Positions 53,970-62,083 of a stretch of DNA of 64,000 nt are shown piece by piece. The stretch lies in contig DASXCQ010000099.1 of assembly GCA_036491115.1 (NCBI GenBank), positions 47,355-111,354 of the forward strand, written 5' to 3'. Position numbers and translations under genes: made by a program. Within the stretch, counting starts at the first letter, position 1; each line of letters starts with the position of its first letter. Origin of the DNA: DATEPR01 sp036491115 (GTDB lineage: Bacteria > Actinomycetota > Actinomycetes > Mycobacteriales > Pseudonocardiaceae). A model generated the notes under the pieces. The model was not told where the DNA came from and ran no database searches. It saw only the letters and a program-made list of their open reading frames with translations.

Positions 53970-54407
53970 ATGGCATACGACTTTCAGGTCGTCGTCGACT
54001 GCGCGAACCCGCACGCACTCGCCGCCTGGTGGGCGGACGCCCTGGGGTGGGTCGTCGAACCGAGTGACGAGACGTTCATCAAGGACATGATCACCCGTGG
54101 CCTGGCCACCGAGGCCGACACGATGATCCACGACGGCCAGCTCGTATGGCGCAGCGGCGCGGCGATCCGCCACCCGGACGGCCCGGAACGCGGGCCGCGC
54201 AAGCGGATCCTGTTCCAGCAGGTGCCCGAGCGGAAGACCGTCAAGAACCGGGTGCACCTGGACGTGTGGGTGGGCGCGGAGAACGTGGACGCGACGGTCG
54301 CCCGGCTGACCAACACCGGCGGCACGTTCCTCTACCGAGGCCAGCAGGGACCACACAACTGGGTGACGGTGGCGGATCCGGAGGGCAACGAACTCTGCGT
54401 CTCGTGA
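53970..54407 (+). CDS. VOC-family (glyoxalase-like) protein
   Basis: A 145-residue protein with two beta-alpha-beta-beta-beta modules. It opens DFQVVVDCANPHALAAWWADALGW, the standard actinobacterial glyoxalase-like start, and closes VTVADPEGNELCV, which carries the conserved Glu metal ligand. Members include dioxygenases and resistance proteins; no substrate can be assigned. A CTATCCT hexamer lies nine bases before the ATG, with no ribosome site, suggesting leaderless translation. Confidence 0.85.
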   Translation: MAYDFQVVVDCANPHALAAWWADALGWVVEPSDETFIKDMITRGLATEADTMIHDGQLVWRSGAAIRHPDGPERGPRKRILFQQVPERKTVKNRVHLDVWVGAENVDATVARLTNTGGTFLYRGQQGPHNWVTVADPEGNELCVS

Positions 54408-54491
54408 CGCGCGGCGATCCGCCGCCGACACGCCGTAGGGAAATCTGGCCGAATATCGGACCTGCCCTAGAAACTCCGATACCGTCCGATC

Positions 54492-55685
54492 GTGGATCCG
54501 GTGCGCAATCCGTTCGCCCCTGGCGCCGGACAGCGGCCGCCCGAGCTGGCCGGGCGGGACCGCGAGGTGGCGGCGTTCGACGTGGTGCTGGAGCGGGTCG
54601 CCCGTGGCCGGCCGGAGCGCAGCCTGGTGCTGACCGGGTTGCGCGGTGTCGGCAAGACCGTGCTGCTGGGCGAACTGCGCTCGATGGCCGTCCGGCGGGG
54701 TTGGGGCGCGGGCAAGATCGAGGCCCGGCCGGACGCCGACCTGCGCCGCCCGCTGGCCGCCGCGCTGCACCGGGCCGTGCGCGATCTCGCCGTGCGGCAC
54801 CGCGCCCCGGACCGGGTCGAGGCGGTGCTGGGCGTGCTCAAGGCGTTCGCGCTGCGGTCCAATCCGGACAATGCCAAGCTGCGCGACCGGTGGCAGCCCG
54901 GGATCGACGTGCCGGCCGCGGTGGGCAGGGCCGACTCCGGCGACATCGAGATCGACCTGGTCGAGTTGTTCACCGACGTGGCCGAACTCGCCCAGGACGT
55001 GGGCACCGGCGTCGCACTGCTCATCGACGAGATGCAGGACCTCGCCGTCGACGACGTGTCCGCGCTGTGTGCCGCGTGCCACGAGCTGTCCCAGTCCGGT
55101 GCGCCACTGATCGTGGTCGGCGCCGGCCTGCCACACCTGCCGGCCGTGCTCTCGGCCAGCAAGTCGTACTCGGAGCGGTTGTTCCGGTACGTCCGGATCG
55201 ACCGGCTGGACCGGGAAGAGGTCGACCGGGCCGTGCTCACACCGGTGACCCGCGAGTCGGCCGGCATCGCGCCGGATGCCCTGGACGCGCTGTTCGAGGC
55301 GTCCGGCGGCTACCCGTACTTCGTGCAGGCGTACGGCAAGGCGGCCTGGGACGCCGCTCCGGACGACCCGATCACCGCCGAGGATGTCGCGGTGGCGGCA
55401 CCGGAGGCCGAGGCAGAACTCGCGGTCGGCTTCTTCGGCTCCCGCTACGAGCGGGCCACACCCGCCGAACGCGAGTACCTGCGGGCGATGGCCGAACTGA
55501 CCGAGGGCAGGGACGAGGGCGCCGGCAGTTCGGACGTGGCGATCTTCCTGGGCCGCAAGCCGTCGTCACTGTCGCCGGCCAGGGACAGCCTGATCAAGAA
55601 GGGCCTGGTCTACTCGGCGGAGCGGGGCCGGATCGCGTTCACGGTGCCGCATTTCGGCCGCTTTTTACTCGGCCGCGACGAGTGA
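54492..55685 (+). CDS. AAA-type ATPase of the ATP-binding/orc1-like group
   Basis: A 397-residue P-loop ATPase. It opens with NPFAPGAGQRPPELAGRD, Walker A is VLTGLRGVGKTVLLG and Walker B is VALLIDEMQDLAVD; sensor and arginine-finger regions follow. The C-terminal 90 residues look like a winged helix (GRKPSSLSPARDSLIKKGLVYSAERG). Many actinomycetes carry such stand-alone STAND/Orc1-like ATPases with no known role. GTG 54492 follows a GATACCGT box by 7 bp. It ends in a 225-bp gap with a long hairpin. Confidence 0.82.
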   Translation: MDPVRNPFAPGAGQRPPELAGRDREVAAFDVVLERVARGRPERSLVLTGLRGVGKTVLLGELRSMAVRRGWGAGKIEARPDADLRRPLAAALHRAVRDLAVRHRAPDRVEAVLGVLKAFALRSNPDNAKLRDRWQPGIDVPAAVGRADSGDIEIDLVELFTDVAELAQDVGTGVALLIDEMQDLAVDDVSALCAACHELSQSGAPLIVVGAGLPHLPAVLSASKSYSERLFRYVRIDRLDREEVDRAVLTPVTRESAGIAPDALDALFEASGGYPYFVQAYGKAAWDAAPDDPITAEDVAVAAPEAEAELAVGFFGSRYERATPAEREYLRAMAELTEGRDEGAGSSDVAIFLGRKPSSLSPARDSLIKKGLVYSAERGRIAFTVPHFGRFLLGRDE

Positions 55686-55800
55686 ACTATCCGCATGTCT
55701 AACAGCGTGGCTAGATTGTGCGATAAAGCCTGATCGAGTGAACGTGACCGTCGTCACACCCGCTCTCGGTGTAACACCAACGGACCAGTAGACGATGACC

Positions 55801-55857
55801 AGTGTGGCTCCGCGGTGCTGCCGGACCCCCGACCTGGCAGCACTTCGGAGCCACACT
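55801..55857 (+). terminator. Long hairpin between the AAA ATPase and the thioredoxin/NHL gene
   Basis: The arms 55801-55822 and 55836-55857 match at 20 of 22 positions (for example AGTGTGGCTCCG with CGGAGCCACACT) over a 13-base loop. The hairpin lies 116 bp after the ATPase stop and 53 bp before the next start, so it could be a terminator of the first gene or a leader structure of the second. Its size and near-perfection stand out. Confidence 0.55.
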
Positions 55858-55910
55858 TATGTCCTGGTCCAGGCGGAACACGCGGCCCACCCGTGGTGTT
55901 TGCTTCCCAC

Positions 55911-57728
55911 GTGACGACGTCGACCGTGCGGGTTCGCGCGCCAGAGTTGCGTGGCCGGGCCTGGCTGAACACCGGTGGCCGGGCCTACTCCCTGGCCGAT
56001 TTCCGCGGCAAGGTCCTGCTGCTGGACTTCTGGACGTTCTGCTGCGTCAACTGCCTGCACGTGCTGGACGAGTTGCGCCCGCTGGAGCAGGAGTTCGCGG
56101 ACGTGCTGGTGACGGTAGGGGTGCACTCGCCCAAGTTCGAACACGAGGCCGATCCGGTGGCGTTGGCCGACGCCGTCGAACGGTACGAGGTGCACCACCC
56201 GGTGCTGGACGATCCCGAGCTGACCACCTGGCAGCAGTACGCCGTGCGGGCCTGGCCGACGCTCGTCGTGGTCGACCCCGAGGGTTACGTCGTGCACGTC
56301 GCCGCCGGCGAGGGCCACGCCGAGGCGCTGCGCAGGGTCGTCACCGAGGTCGTCGCCGAACACGAGCGGCGCGGCACGCTGCGCCGGGGCGACGGCCCGT
56401 ACGTGCCGCCGCCGCCCGCCGAGACCGCGTTGCGCTTCCCCGGCAAGGCCACCGTCACGCCGACCGGCACGCTGCTGGTGGCCAACACCGCCCGGCACAC
56501 CCTGGTCGAACTGTCCGGCGACACCGTGCTGCGCACCATCGGTGCCGGCAGCCGGGGGCGAACGGACGGTGACGCGGTCCTGGCCGAGTTCGCCGAGCCG
56601 AACGGCCTGGCCGTGCTGCCCGCCCAGGTGGCCGAGCGGGTCGGCTACGACGTCGTGGTCGCCGACACCGCCAACCACCTGTTGCGCGGTGTGCGGCTGG
56701 CCGACGGGCACGTGACCACCGTGGCCGGCACCGGCGACCAGTGGCGGGACGGCACCACCGACGGTCTTGCCCTGGACATCGATCTGACCAGCCCGTGGGA
56801 CGTGGCGTGGTGGACGCCGGCCGGCGGTATGGTGATAGCCATGGCCGGCAACCACACGCTCGGCCGGTTCGACCCGGTCGCCGGCACGGTGTCCCGGCTG
56901 GCCGGCACCACGGTCGAGGGCCTGCACGACGGACCGGCCGCGGCGGCGTTCTTCGCCCAGCCCTCCGGGCTGGCCGCGGACGGCGACCGGTTGTGGCTGG
57001 TCGACTCGGAGACATCGGCCCTGCGCTGGCTGTCCGCCGACCTGACCGTGCACACCGCCGTCGGCACCGGCCTGTTCGACTTCGGCCACCGGGACGGCCC
57101 GGCGGCCGAGGCGCTGTTCCAGCACCCGCTGGGTGTCGCCGTGCTGCCCGACCACAGTGTCGCCGTCGCCGACACCTACAACGGCGCGGTCCGCCGGTAC
57201 GACCCGGCGGCCGGCGAGGTCACCACGCTGGCCACGGATGTCGCCGAGCCGTCGGACGTGGTGGTCCTCGACGGCGAACCGGTCGTGGTCGCGTCGGCGG
57301 CGCACCTGCTGGAACGGCTGCCCGCCGGTGCCGCGCGGACAGTCGCCGGTCCGGCCCACGAGGTCACCCGGCCACCGGTGGAACTGGCGCCCGGCGAGGT
57401 CACGCTGGCCGTGGTGTTCCAGCCGCCACCCGGCCAGAAACTGGACGAGCGCTACGGCCCGGCCACCCTGGTGCGGGTCACGGCGTCCCCGCCCGCGCTG
57501 ATCCGCGCCGGCGACGGTGACAGCTCCGACCTGAGCCGCACGCTGGTGCTGGACGGCGCGGTCGGCAATGGTGTGCTGCACGTGGTCGCGCAGGCGGCGA
57601 GCTGTGACTCCGACGCCGAACACCCGGCGTGCCACCTGACCCGGCAGGATTGGGGCGTGCCCGTCCGGCTGGTGGCCGATGGCGCCTCCAGGCTGCCACT
57701 GATGCTGGGCGGCATGGATACGGCATGA
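55911..57728 (+). CDS. Thioredoxin-like/NHL-repeat protein (NHLRC2 type)
   Basis: A 605-residue protein. Residues 1-160 form a TlpA-like thioredoxin domain with the WTFCCVNC redox motif (CCxxC). The rest is an NHL-type beta-propeller with repeated blades such as AEPNGLAVL...VVADTANHLLRGV and FAQPSGLAADGDRLWLVD, then a beta-sandwich C-terminus with GELT-type pattern. It is the bacterial counterpart of animal NHLRC2. No signal peptide is seen. GTG 55911 starts just before the domain; upstream starts up to 55815 would run through the hairpin. A groES-like gene follows 24 bp on. Confidence 0.87.
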   Translation: MTTSTVRVRAPELRGRAWLNTGGRAYSLADFRGKVLLLDFWTFCCVNCLHVLDELRPLEQEFADVLVTVGVHSPKFEHEADPVALADAVERYEVHHPVLDDPELTTWQQYAVRAWPTLVVVDPEGYVVHVAAGEGHAEALRRVVTEVVAEHERRGTLRRGDGPYVPPPPAETALRFPGKATVTPTGTLLVANTARHTLVELSGDTVLRTIGAGSRGRTDGDAVLAEFAEPNGLAVLPAQVAERVGYDVVVADTANHLLRGVRLADGHVTTVAGTGDQWRDGTTDGLALDIDLTSPWDVAWWTPAGGMVIAMAGNHTLGRFDPVAGTVSRLAGTTVEGLHDGPAAAAFFAQPSGLAADGDRLWLVDSETSALRWLSADLTVHTAVGTGLFDFGHRDGPAAEALFQHPLGVAVLPDHSVAVADTYNGAVRRYDPAAGEVTTLATDVAEPSDVVVLDGEPVVVASAAHLLERLPAGAARTVAGPAHEVTRPPVELAPGEVTLAVVFQPPPGQKLDERYGPATLVRVTASPPALIRAGDGDSSDLSRTLVLDGAVGNGVLHVVAQAASCDSDAEHPACHLTRQDWGVPVRLVADGASRLPLMLGGMDTA

Positions 57729-57752
57729 GTCCGGGCCAGTACCATCGCCGCC

Positions 57753-58076
57753 GTGGCCGACGTCCCCAAGCTGGAAATCCAGATGCTGCTCGACCGCGTC
57801 CTGGTGCGGATCTCGCCGGAGGACGGCGAACGGCGCAGCAGCGGCGGGATCGTCATTCCGGCCACGGCCCAGGTGGCGAAACGACTGGCCTGGGGTGACG
57901 TGCTGGGCGTCGGCAACAACGTGCGGATGGTGAAGGTCGGCGACCGGGTGCTGTTCAACCCGGACGACCAGCTCGAGGTGGAGATCCAGGGCGACGGTTA
58001 CCTGGTGATGCGGGAACGCGACATCCACGCCCTGGCCAGCGAGCGCACCGAGCACGGCACCGGTCTCTACCTGTAG
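57753..58076 (+). CDS. GroES-like co-chaperonin
   Basis: A 107-residue Cpn10-fold protein. It has LDRVLVRISPEDGERRSSGGIVIP, a mobile-loop-like stretch, then VKVGDRVLFNPDDQLEVEIQGDGYLVMRERDIHAL, typical of GroES. The N- and C-termini differ from canonical GroES, and there is no groEL beside it, so it is a divergent paralogue rather than the main co-chaperonin. It is 24 bp from the thioredoxin/NHL gene and likely co-transcribed. A terminator hairpin follows. Confidence 0.82.
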   Translation: MADVPKLEIQMLLDRVLVRISPEDGERRSSGGIVIPATAQVAKRLAWGDVLGVGNNVRMVKVGDRVLFNPDDQLEVEIQGDGYLVMRERDIHALASERTEHGTGLYL

Positions 58077-58117
58077 CCGGAGCTGTATCGCCACAGGCTG
58101 TATCTCTACAGAAAAGA

Positions 58118-58144
58118 CGGCGGACCCGGATCGCGGGTCCGCCG
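58118..58144. terminator. Bidirectional terminator between groES-like and fadE5-like genes
   Basis: CGGCGGACCC (58118-58127) pairs perfectly with GGGTCCGCCG (58135-58144) around a 7-base loop. It follows a short A-rich stretch (GAAAAGA) that gives T's on the opposite strand, so it suits the minus-strand gene well. It lies between two convergent stops. Confidence 0.75.
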
Positions 58145-58169
58145 CCCTGTCCACCGGCGAGGCGGACGT

Positions 58170-60005
58170 CTAGAACGCAGCTTCGTCCAGGTCCATCAGC
58201 GAGTTGTCGGTGCCCTCGACGACCTTGCGCCGGGCCGACAGCTCGGGCAGCACGGTGTGCGCGAAGAAGGTCGCCACCACCAGCTTGCCCTGGTAGAACG
58301 CGGCGTCCTTGGCCGACGGGCTGCCGTCCAGTGCGGTCAGCGCCACCTGCGCCTGACGCAGCAGCAGCCAGCCGATCAGCAGGTCGCCGACGCTCATCAG
58401 CAGCCGGACGGTGTTCTGGCCGACCAGGTAGATGTTGCGCGGGTTCTCCTGTGAGCTGGTCAGGAAGCCGACCATCGCGCCGAGTATGCCCTGCACGTCG
58501 TCCAGGCCCTGCTTGAGCAGCGCCCGCTCCTCCTTGAGCCGACCGTTGCCGGCCTCGGACTCCAGGAACGCGGTGATCTCACCGGCCACGTGCGCCAGCG
58601 CCTGGCCCTTGTCCCGGATGATCTTGCGGAAGAAGAAGTCCAGCGACTGGATCGCCGTGGTGCCCTCGTACAGCGAGTCGATCTTGGAGTCCCGGATGTA
58701 CTGCTCGATCGGGTAGTCCTGCAGGAAGCCGGACCCACCCAGGGTCTGTAGCGACTGAGCGAGCTGCTCGTAGGCCCGCTCCGAGCCGACACCCTTGACG
58801 ACGGGCAGCAGCAGGTCGTTCACCCGCTCGGCAAGCTTCGTGTCACCGTCGCCCGCGGCGATCGCGTCCTGGTAGGTGGAGGTGTAGACGTAGACGGCGC
58901 GCAGGCCCTCGGCGTACGCCTTCTGCAACATCAGGCTGCGGCGCACGTCCGGGTGGTGGGTGATGCTGACCCTCGGCGCGGCCTTGTCCAGCATGTTCGG
59001 CAGGTCGGCGCCCTGCACGCGCTCCTTGGCGTAGGCCAGGGCGTTCAGGTAGCCGGTGGACAGCGTGCCGATCGCCTTGGTGCCGACCATCATTCGGGCG
59101 TACTCGATCACCTGGAACATCTGCGCGATGCCGTCGTGCACCTCACCCAGCAGCCAGCCCTCAGCCGGCACGCCGTGCTGGCCGAACGTGATCTCACAGG
59201 TGGCCGAGGCATTCAGGCCCATCTTGTGTTCCACGTTGGTGACGAAGGCGCCGTTGCGCTCGCCCGGCTCACCGGTCTCGGTGTCGAAGTGGAACTTGGG
59301 CACCAGGAACAGGCTCAGACCCTTGGTGCCCGGACGGGTCTCCACGCCGGGACCCTCGGGCCGCGCCAGCACCAGATGCATGATGTTCTCGGTGATGTCC
59401 TGGTCGCCGGACGTGATGAAGCGCTTCACACCGTCCAGGTGCCACGAACCGTCGGCCTGCCGGACCGCCTTGGTGCGCCCGGCGCCCACGTCCGAGCCGG
59501 CGTCCGGTTCGGTGAGCACCATCGTGGCGCCCCAGCCACGGTCGATCATCAGGCGCGCCCAGCGCTTCTGCTCTTCGGTGCCGTTGTGGTCGACGACAGT
59601 GGCGAAGTTCGGGCCCGCCATGTACATGAAGACGGCCGGGTTCGACCCCAGGATCAGCTCGGCGGCGGCCCACTGGACCGACGGCGGGATGCCGAAGCCG
59701 CCCAGCGCGGTGGGCAGGCCCAGCCGGTACCACTCGCCGTCCCAGAGTGCCTGGTAGGACTTCTTGAAGCCGTCGGGGAGGGTGACGGAGTGGGTGGCCG
59801 GGTCGAAAGTGGTGCCGACGCGGTCGCCCTCGGCGAACGACGCGCCCAGCGGGCCGGTGGCCAGGCTGTTGAGCTCGGCGAGGATGCCCCGGGCGGTGTC
59901 CTCGTCCGCCTGGTCGAACGGCGCGGTGCCCAGGCGCTCCTGGATGTGGAACACCTCGAAGAGGTTGAACTCCAGGTCGCGCACGTTGCTCTTGTAGTGG
60001 CCCAT
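58170..60005 (-). CDS. fadE5: FadE5-like acyl-CoA dehydrogenase
   Basis: A 611-residue long-type acyl-CoA dehydrogenase. It begins MGHYKSNVRDLEFNLFEV, the hallmark start of mycobacterial FadE5 (Rv0244c). FAD and substrate motifs include MVLTEPDAGSDVGAG and RFITSGDQDITE, and the catalytic base region is SLYEGTTAIQSLDFFFRK. It oxidises acyl-CoA to enoyl-CoA with electron-transfer flavoprotein. ATG 60005 is followed by the conserved start. Two TACTNGCNNGTA-type motifs lie 20-55 bp upstream, linking its control to the fabG4/fadA2 promoter. Confidence 0.93.
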   Translation of the reverse strand: MGHYKSNVRDLEFNLFEVFHIQERLGTAPFDQADEDTARGILAELNSLATGPLGASFAEGDRVGTTFDPATHSVTLPDGFKKSYQALWDGEWYRLGLPTALGGFGIPPSVQWAAAELILGSNPAVFMYMAGPNFATVVDHNGTEEQKRWARLMIDRGWGATMVLTEPDAGSDVGAGRTKAVRQADGSWHLDGVKRFITSGDQDITENIMHLVLARPEGPGVETRPGTKGLSLFLVPKFHFDTETGEPGERNGAFVTNVEHKMGLNASATCEITFGQHGVPAEGWLLGEVHDGIAQMFQVIEYARMMVGTKAIGTLSTGYLNALAYAKERVQGADLPNMLDKAAPRVSITHHPDVRRSLMLQKAYAEGLRAVYVYTSTYQDAIAAGDGDTKLAERVNDLLLPVVKGVGSERAYEQLAQSLQTLGGSGFLQDYPIEQYIRDSKIDSLYEGTTAIQSLDFFFRKIIRDKGQALAHVAGEITAFLESEAGNGRLKEERALLKQGLDDVQGILGAMVGFLTSSQENPRNIYLVGQNTVRLLMSVGDLLIGWLLLRQAQVALTALDGSPSAKDAAFYQGKLVVATFFAHTVLPELSARRKVVEGTDNSLMDLDEAAF

Positions 60006-60024
60006 GGTGTCCCCGTTCGTCTAC

Positions 60025-60060
60025 TACTCGCCGGTAACTTCAGTGTATTACCGGGTAGTA
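60025..60060 (-). promoter_or_regulatory. Two operator motifs upstream of the fadE5-like gene
   Basis: TACTCGCCGGTA lies at 60025-60036, and TACCGGGTAGTA (the inverted form of TACTACCCGGTA) at 60049-60060. Both fit the 12-bp pattern found between the fabG4-like and fadA2-like genes. They stand 20-55 bp before the ATG, in the core promoter, as expected for a repressor. Confidence 0.6.
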
Positions 60061-60077
60061 ACTCGGAGCAAGTGGCG

Positions 60078-60887
60078 TCAGTGCGCAGCGGTGCGCCGAG
60101 CCACCACGGCGGGCGGCCGGGCCATGCCCGTGGCCAGTGGCTGGCCGTGCGGCGGCAGGTGTGCGACGTTCGACCGCCGGGCCGCCGGCACGTCGGTCTC
60201 CTGGTGCGGCACCAGCACGCCCAGGCGGAACGCGACCGCGACGGCGTGCGCGCGATCCCGGGCATGCAGCTTGCGCAGGATGCTCTTCACATGGGTGCGG
60301 ACCGTTTCCACCGACACGAACAGCGAGTTGGCGATCGCCTGGTTCTCCAGCCCGTCGGAGATCAGCTGCAGCACCTGGTACTCGCGGCGGGACAGCGGCT
60401 GGCGGGCGGTGACGGTGTGCCGCAACCCGGTGGCCAGCGCGGCCAACTCAGGGTCGAGGTAGCGCCGCTCCAGATGCGTCCGCCGGATCGCCTCGAGCAT
60501 CTGGGCGGGTTCGGCCGGGCGCAACACCAGCCCGTGCACGCCGGTGGCCAGCGCGGTGGCCACGTACCGGGGGCTGCGCAAGGGTTCGCGGACCACGGAC
60601 AGGATGGTCGAGTCGTCACAGGCCAGCAGTTGCGCCAGGTGGCAGCGCGGATCGAGCACGGCGTCGACCATCACCACGTCCGGCCGCAACCGCTCGCAGA
60701 GTGCCACCGCGTGGTGCATGTTGGCGGTCGCCCCGAGCAGCCGGACCGCGGGTGTCCGGTCGAACAAGGCGGTCAGCGCGTCGCGGAACAGCGGCACGGG
60801 GTCGATCACGAGCACGCCGGTGGGTCGGCGGGCCGGCGTAGCACCTCCGGGTGTCCTGTTCGGCTGTGATTCGGCACTCGTAGACAT
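60078..60887 (-). CDS. LuxR/NarL-type response regulator
   Basis: A 269-residue regulator. The receiver-like domain (residues 24-140) has GVLVIDPVPLFRDAL and DVVMVDAVL, with the Asp of VDAVL as possible phospho-acceptor, but the usual acidic pair and the KPxx lysine are not clear, so it may be atypical. The C-terminal HTH is LSRREYQVLQLISDGLENQA...VSVETVRTHVKSILRKL. A Pro/Ala-rich tail follows. It is read toward the fadE5-like gene, but that gene has its own motif-bearing promoter. No sensor kinase lies beside it. Confidence 0.85.
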   Translation of the reverse strand: MSTSAESQPNRTPGGATPARRPTGVLVIDPVPLFRDALTALFDRTPAVRLLGATANMHHAVALCERLRPDVVMVDAVLDPRCHLAQLLACDDSTILSVVREPLRSPRYVATALATGVHGLVLRPAEPAQMLEAIRRTHLERRYLDPELAALATGLRHTVTARQPLSRREYQVLQLISDGLENQAIANSLFVSVETVRTHVKSILRKLHARDRAHAVAVAFRLGVLVPHQETDVPAARRSNVAHLPPHGQPLATGMARPPAVVARRTAAH

Positions 60888-61031
60888 GGCCGCTCCGTTC
60901 TGTCGCCCTGGCTAGGGGACGACCGGAGCGCCTCTCAGTGACGGAGTGAGGAGTAATCCCTTACCAACGTCACTCGAACGGCCTAACGTCGGCGAGCCCA
61001 ACGGCACAGATGAGTCGAAGAACGGGGTACT

Positions 61032-61073
61032 GAGCGGATGACGGGAATCGAACCCGCGTTCTCAGCTTGGGAA
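61032..61073 (-). repeat. 3' half of a tRNA-Gly(CCC) gene, probable attachment site
   Basis: On the minus strand the 42 bases read from the anticodon loop TTCCCAA (anticodon CCC) through the 3' anticodon strand, a normal T arm (GCGGG-TTCGATT-CCCGT), the acceptor strand CATCCGC and a T discriminator. Upstream there is no matching 5' anticodon strand, D arm or acceptor strand, so the gene is not complete. A break at the anticodon loop is the classic crossover of tyrosine integrases. The fragment likely marks the end of an integrated element lying to its right. Confidence 0.8.
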
Positions 61074-61329
61074 CCAGTTGAATCGGCCACCGAGAAGCCT
61101 CTGACCTGCGGCGAAACTTGATCGCGGGTACCCGTGATTGACCGCTGTTGACCGGGGCATGTTGCTGGCATGTTGCTACGCGTGAGCCCTACTGACCTGC
61201 GCGTACCCACTCCACTCCCATCACTCCGACACGAAGCCTCCAACACGGCCGGCGGCGTCGGGTCAAGGCACGCTCTCCCGCCTTGACGTGGCGTTGCCGG
61301 CCGTCGTCACGTTTGGCGCGTCGGGGTGG
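61074..61329. other. Gene-free region at the island edge
   Basis: No supported gene. It contains a perfect 11-bp tandem repeat GGCATGTTGCT (61156-61166 and 61167-61177) about 85 bp from the tRNA fragment, a spacing that fits integrase arm-type or excisionase binding sites beside an attachment core. Confidence 0.45.
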
Positions 61330-61521
61330 TCAGGACACCCGATGCCGGCCCGGCGACTCTTCGGTCGGGAACTGATAGCCACCGCCCAACCAGTCCACGA
61401 ACCGGCGAGCATGGATGACGTAGGTGTGCTTCGTCGGCAACGCCAGCGACGAGGCTTCCGCTTCGGCCTGGTACCGCTCCAAGGCAGCCGCCAGCTCCGC
61501 CAGACTCCATCTCTGCTCCAC
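61330..61521 (-). CDS. 63-aa protein resembling an integrase N-terminal (SAM-like) domain
   Basis: The product reads ELAAALERYQAEAEAS...KHTYVIHARRFVDWLGGGY, a pattern seen in the core-binding N-terminal domain of tyrosine recombinases, where a helix ends in T.Y...R.F..WL. No catalytic domain follows. It may be a genuine small protein, since stand-alone versions occur in actinomycetes, or the stub of a decayed integrase. GTG 61521 is the start, without a clear ribosome site. It lies inside the putative island. Confidence 0.5.
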   Translation of the reverse strand: MEQRWSLAELAAALERYQAEAEASSLALPTKHTYVIHARRFVDWLGGGYQFPTEESPGRHRVS

Positions 61522-61954
61522 GAGCGCTGTATCGCGCGGACGTATCCCGACGTTGCGAGCCGGCCCATTCCGCGGTGGCCGGTGGCGCGGAGCGTTGCCG
61601 GGCGTCGATCGCCGTGCCCAGCTCGATCAGGTCGACTACGTGGGCGATCGTCACGGCCTGGTGCTCGTCGGTGACTGAATACGTGATGGCCTTGCGCGCC
61701 GTCGCTGGCGGCGTCCCAACTCGGGCGCGAAGCGCCGCCCGGTGCCCGGCCGGAGCGGAGCGGGAGGCCGGTGTGCCGGGCAGTCCAGGGACGGCGTGAA
61801 CGCGACCGTCATGCGCGCCGCCAGCGGCGGCGCGCCTTGATCCCATAGAGTCAAATTCGGCAGCGGAAGCTGGGCGAGCCGATCGCCGACAACGGCAGCA
61901 CGCTGATCACGAGGCTGATAGCCTGCACGTCGTCGCGGCCAGACGGAGGGTTCA

Positions 61955-62056
61955 GTGGAGGAGCGGCTCCGACCCATCAACGCCATCCTTAGCCTGACGT
62001 CAGCAAGTGATGTGAACCCGGCAGTGTTCCGCGAAGCAGGCTTTCGTGTCGGAATT
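61955..62056 (+). pseudogene. 5' fragment of a gene interrupted by the IS3-family element
   Basis: GTG 61955, preceded by GGAGGG, opens a frame VEERLRPINAILSLTSASDV...FREAGFRVGI of 34 codons that runs straight into the left end of the insertion element and stops five codons inside it. The plausible remainder is the nuclease-like frame on the other side of the element (from about 63625), in the same orientation. Confidence 0.5.
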
Positions 62057-62083
62057 TGTCAAGGTGAGTGAGACCAGTGGGTG

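Noticed and set aside
61032..61105. Complete tRNA-Gly gene
   Set aside because: The 5' strands of the anticodon stem, D arm and acceptor stem are missing; only the 3' half matches.
60983..61246. Minus-strand frame of 87 codons across the tRNA fragment
   Set aside because: It reads through the tRNA-derived sequence and the tandem repeat, and shows no domain or ribosome site.
62057..62061. Direct target-site duplication flanking the IS element
   Set aside because: The bases next to the two ends (ATT on the left, CAC on the right) do not match at 3, 4 or 5 bp.
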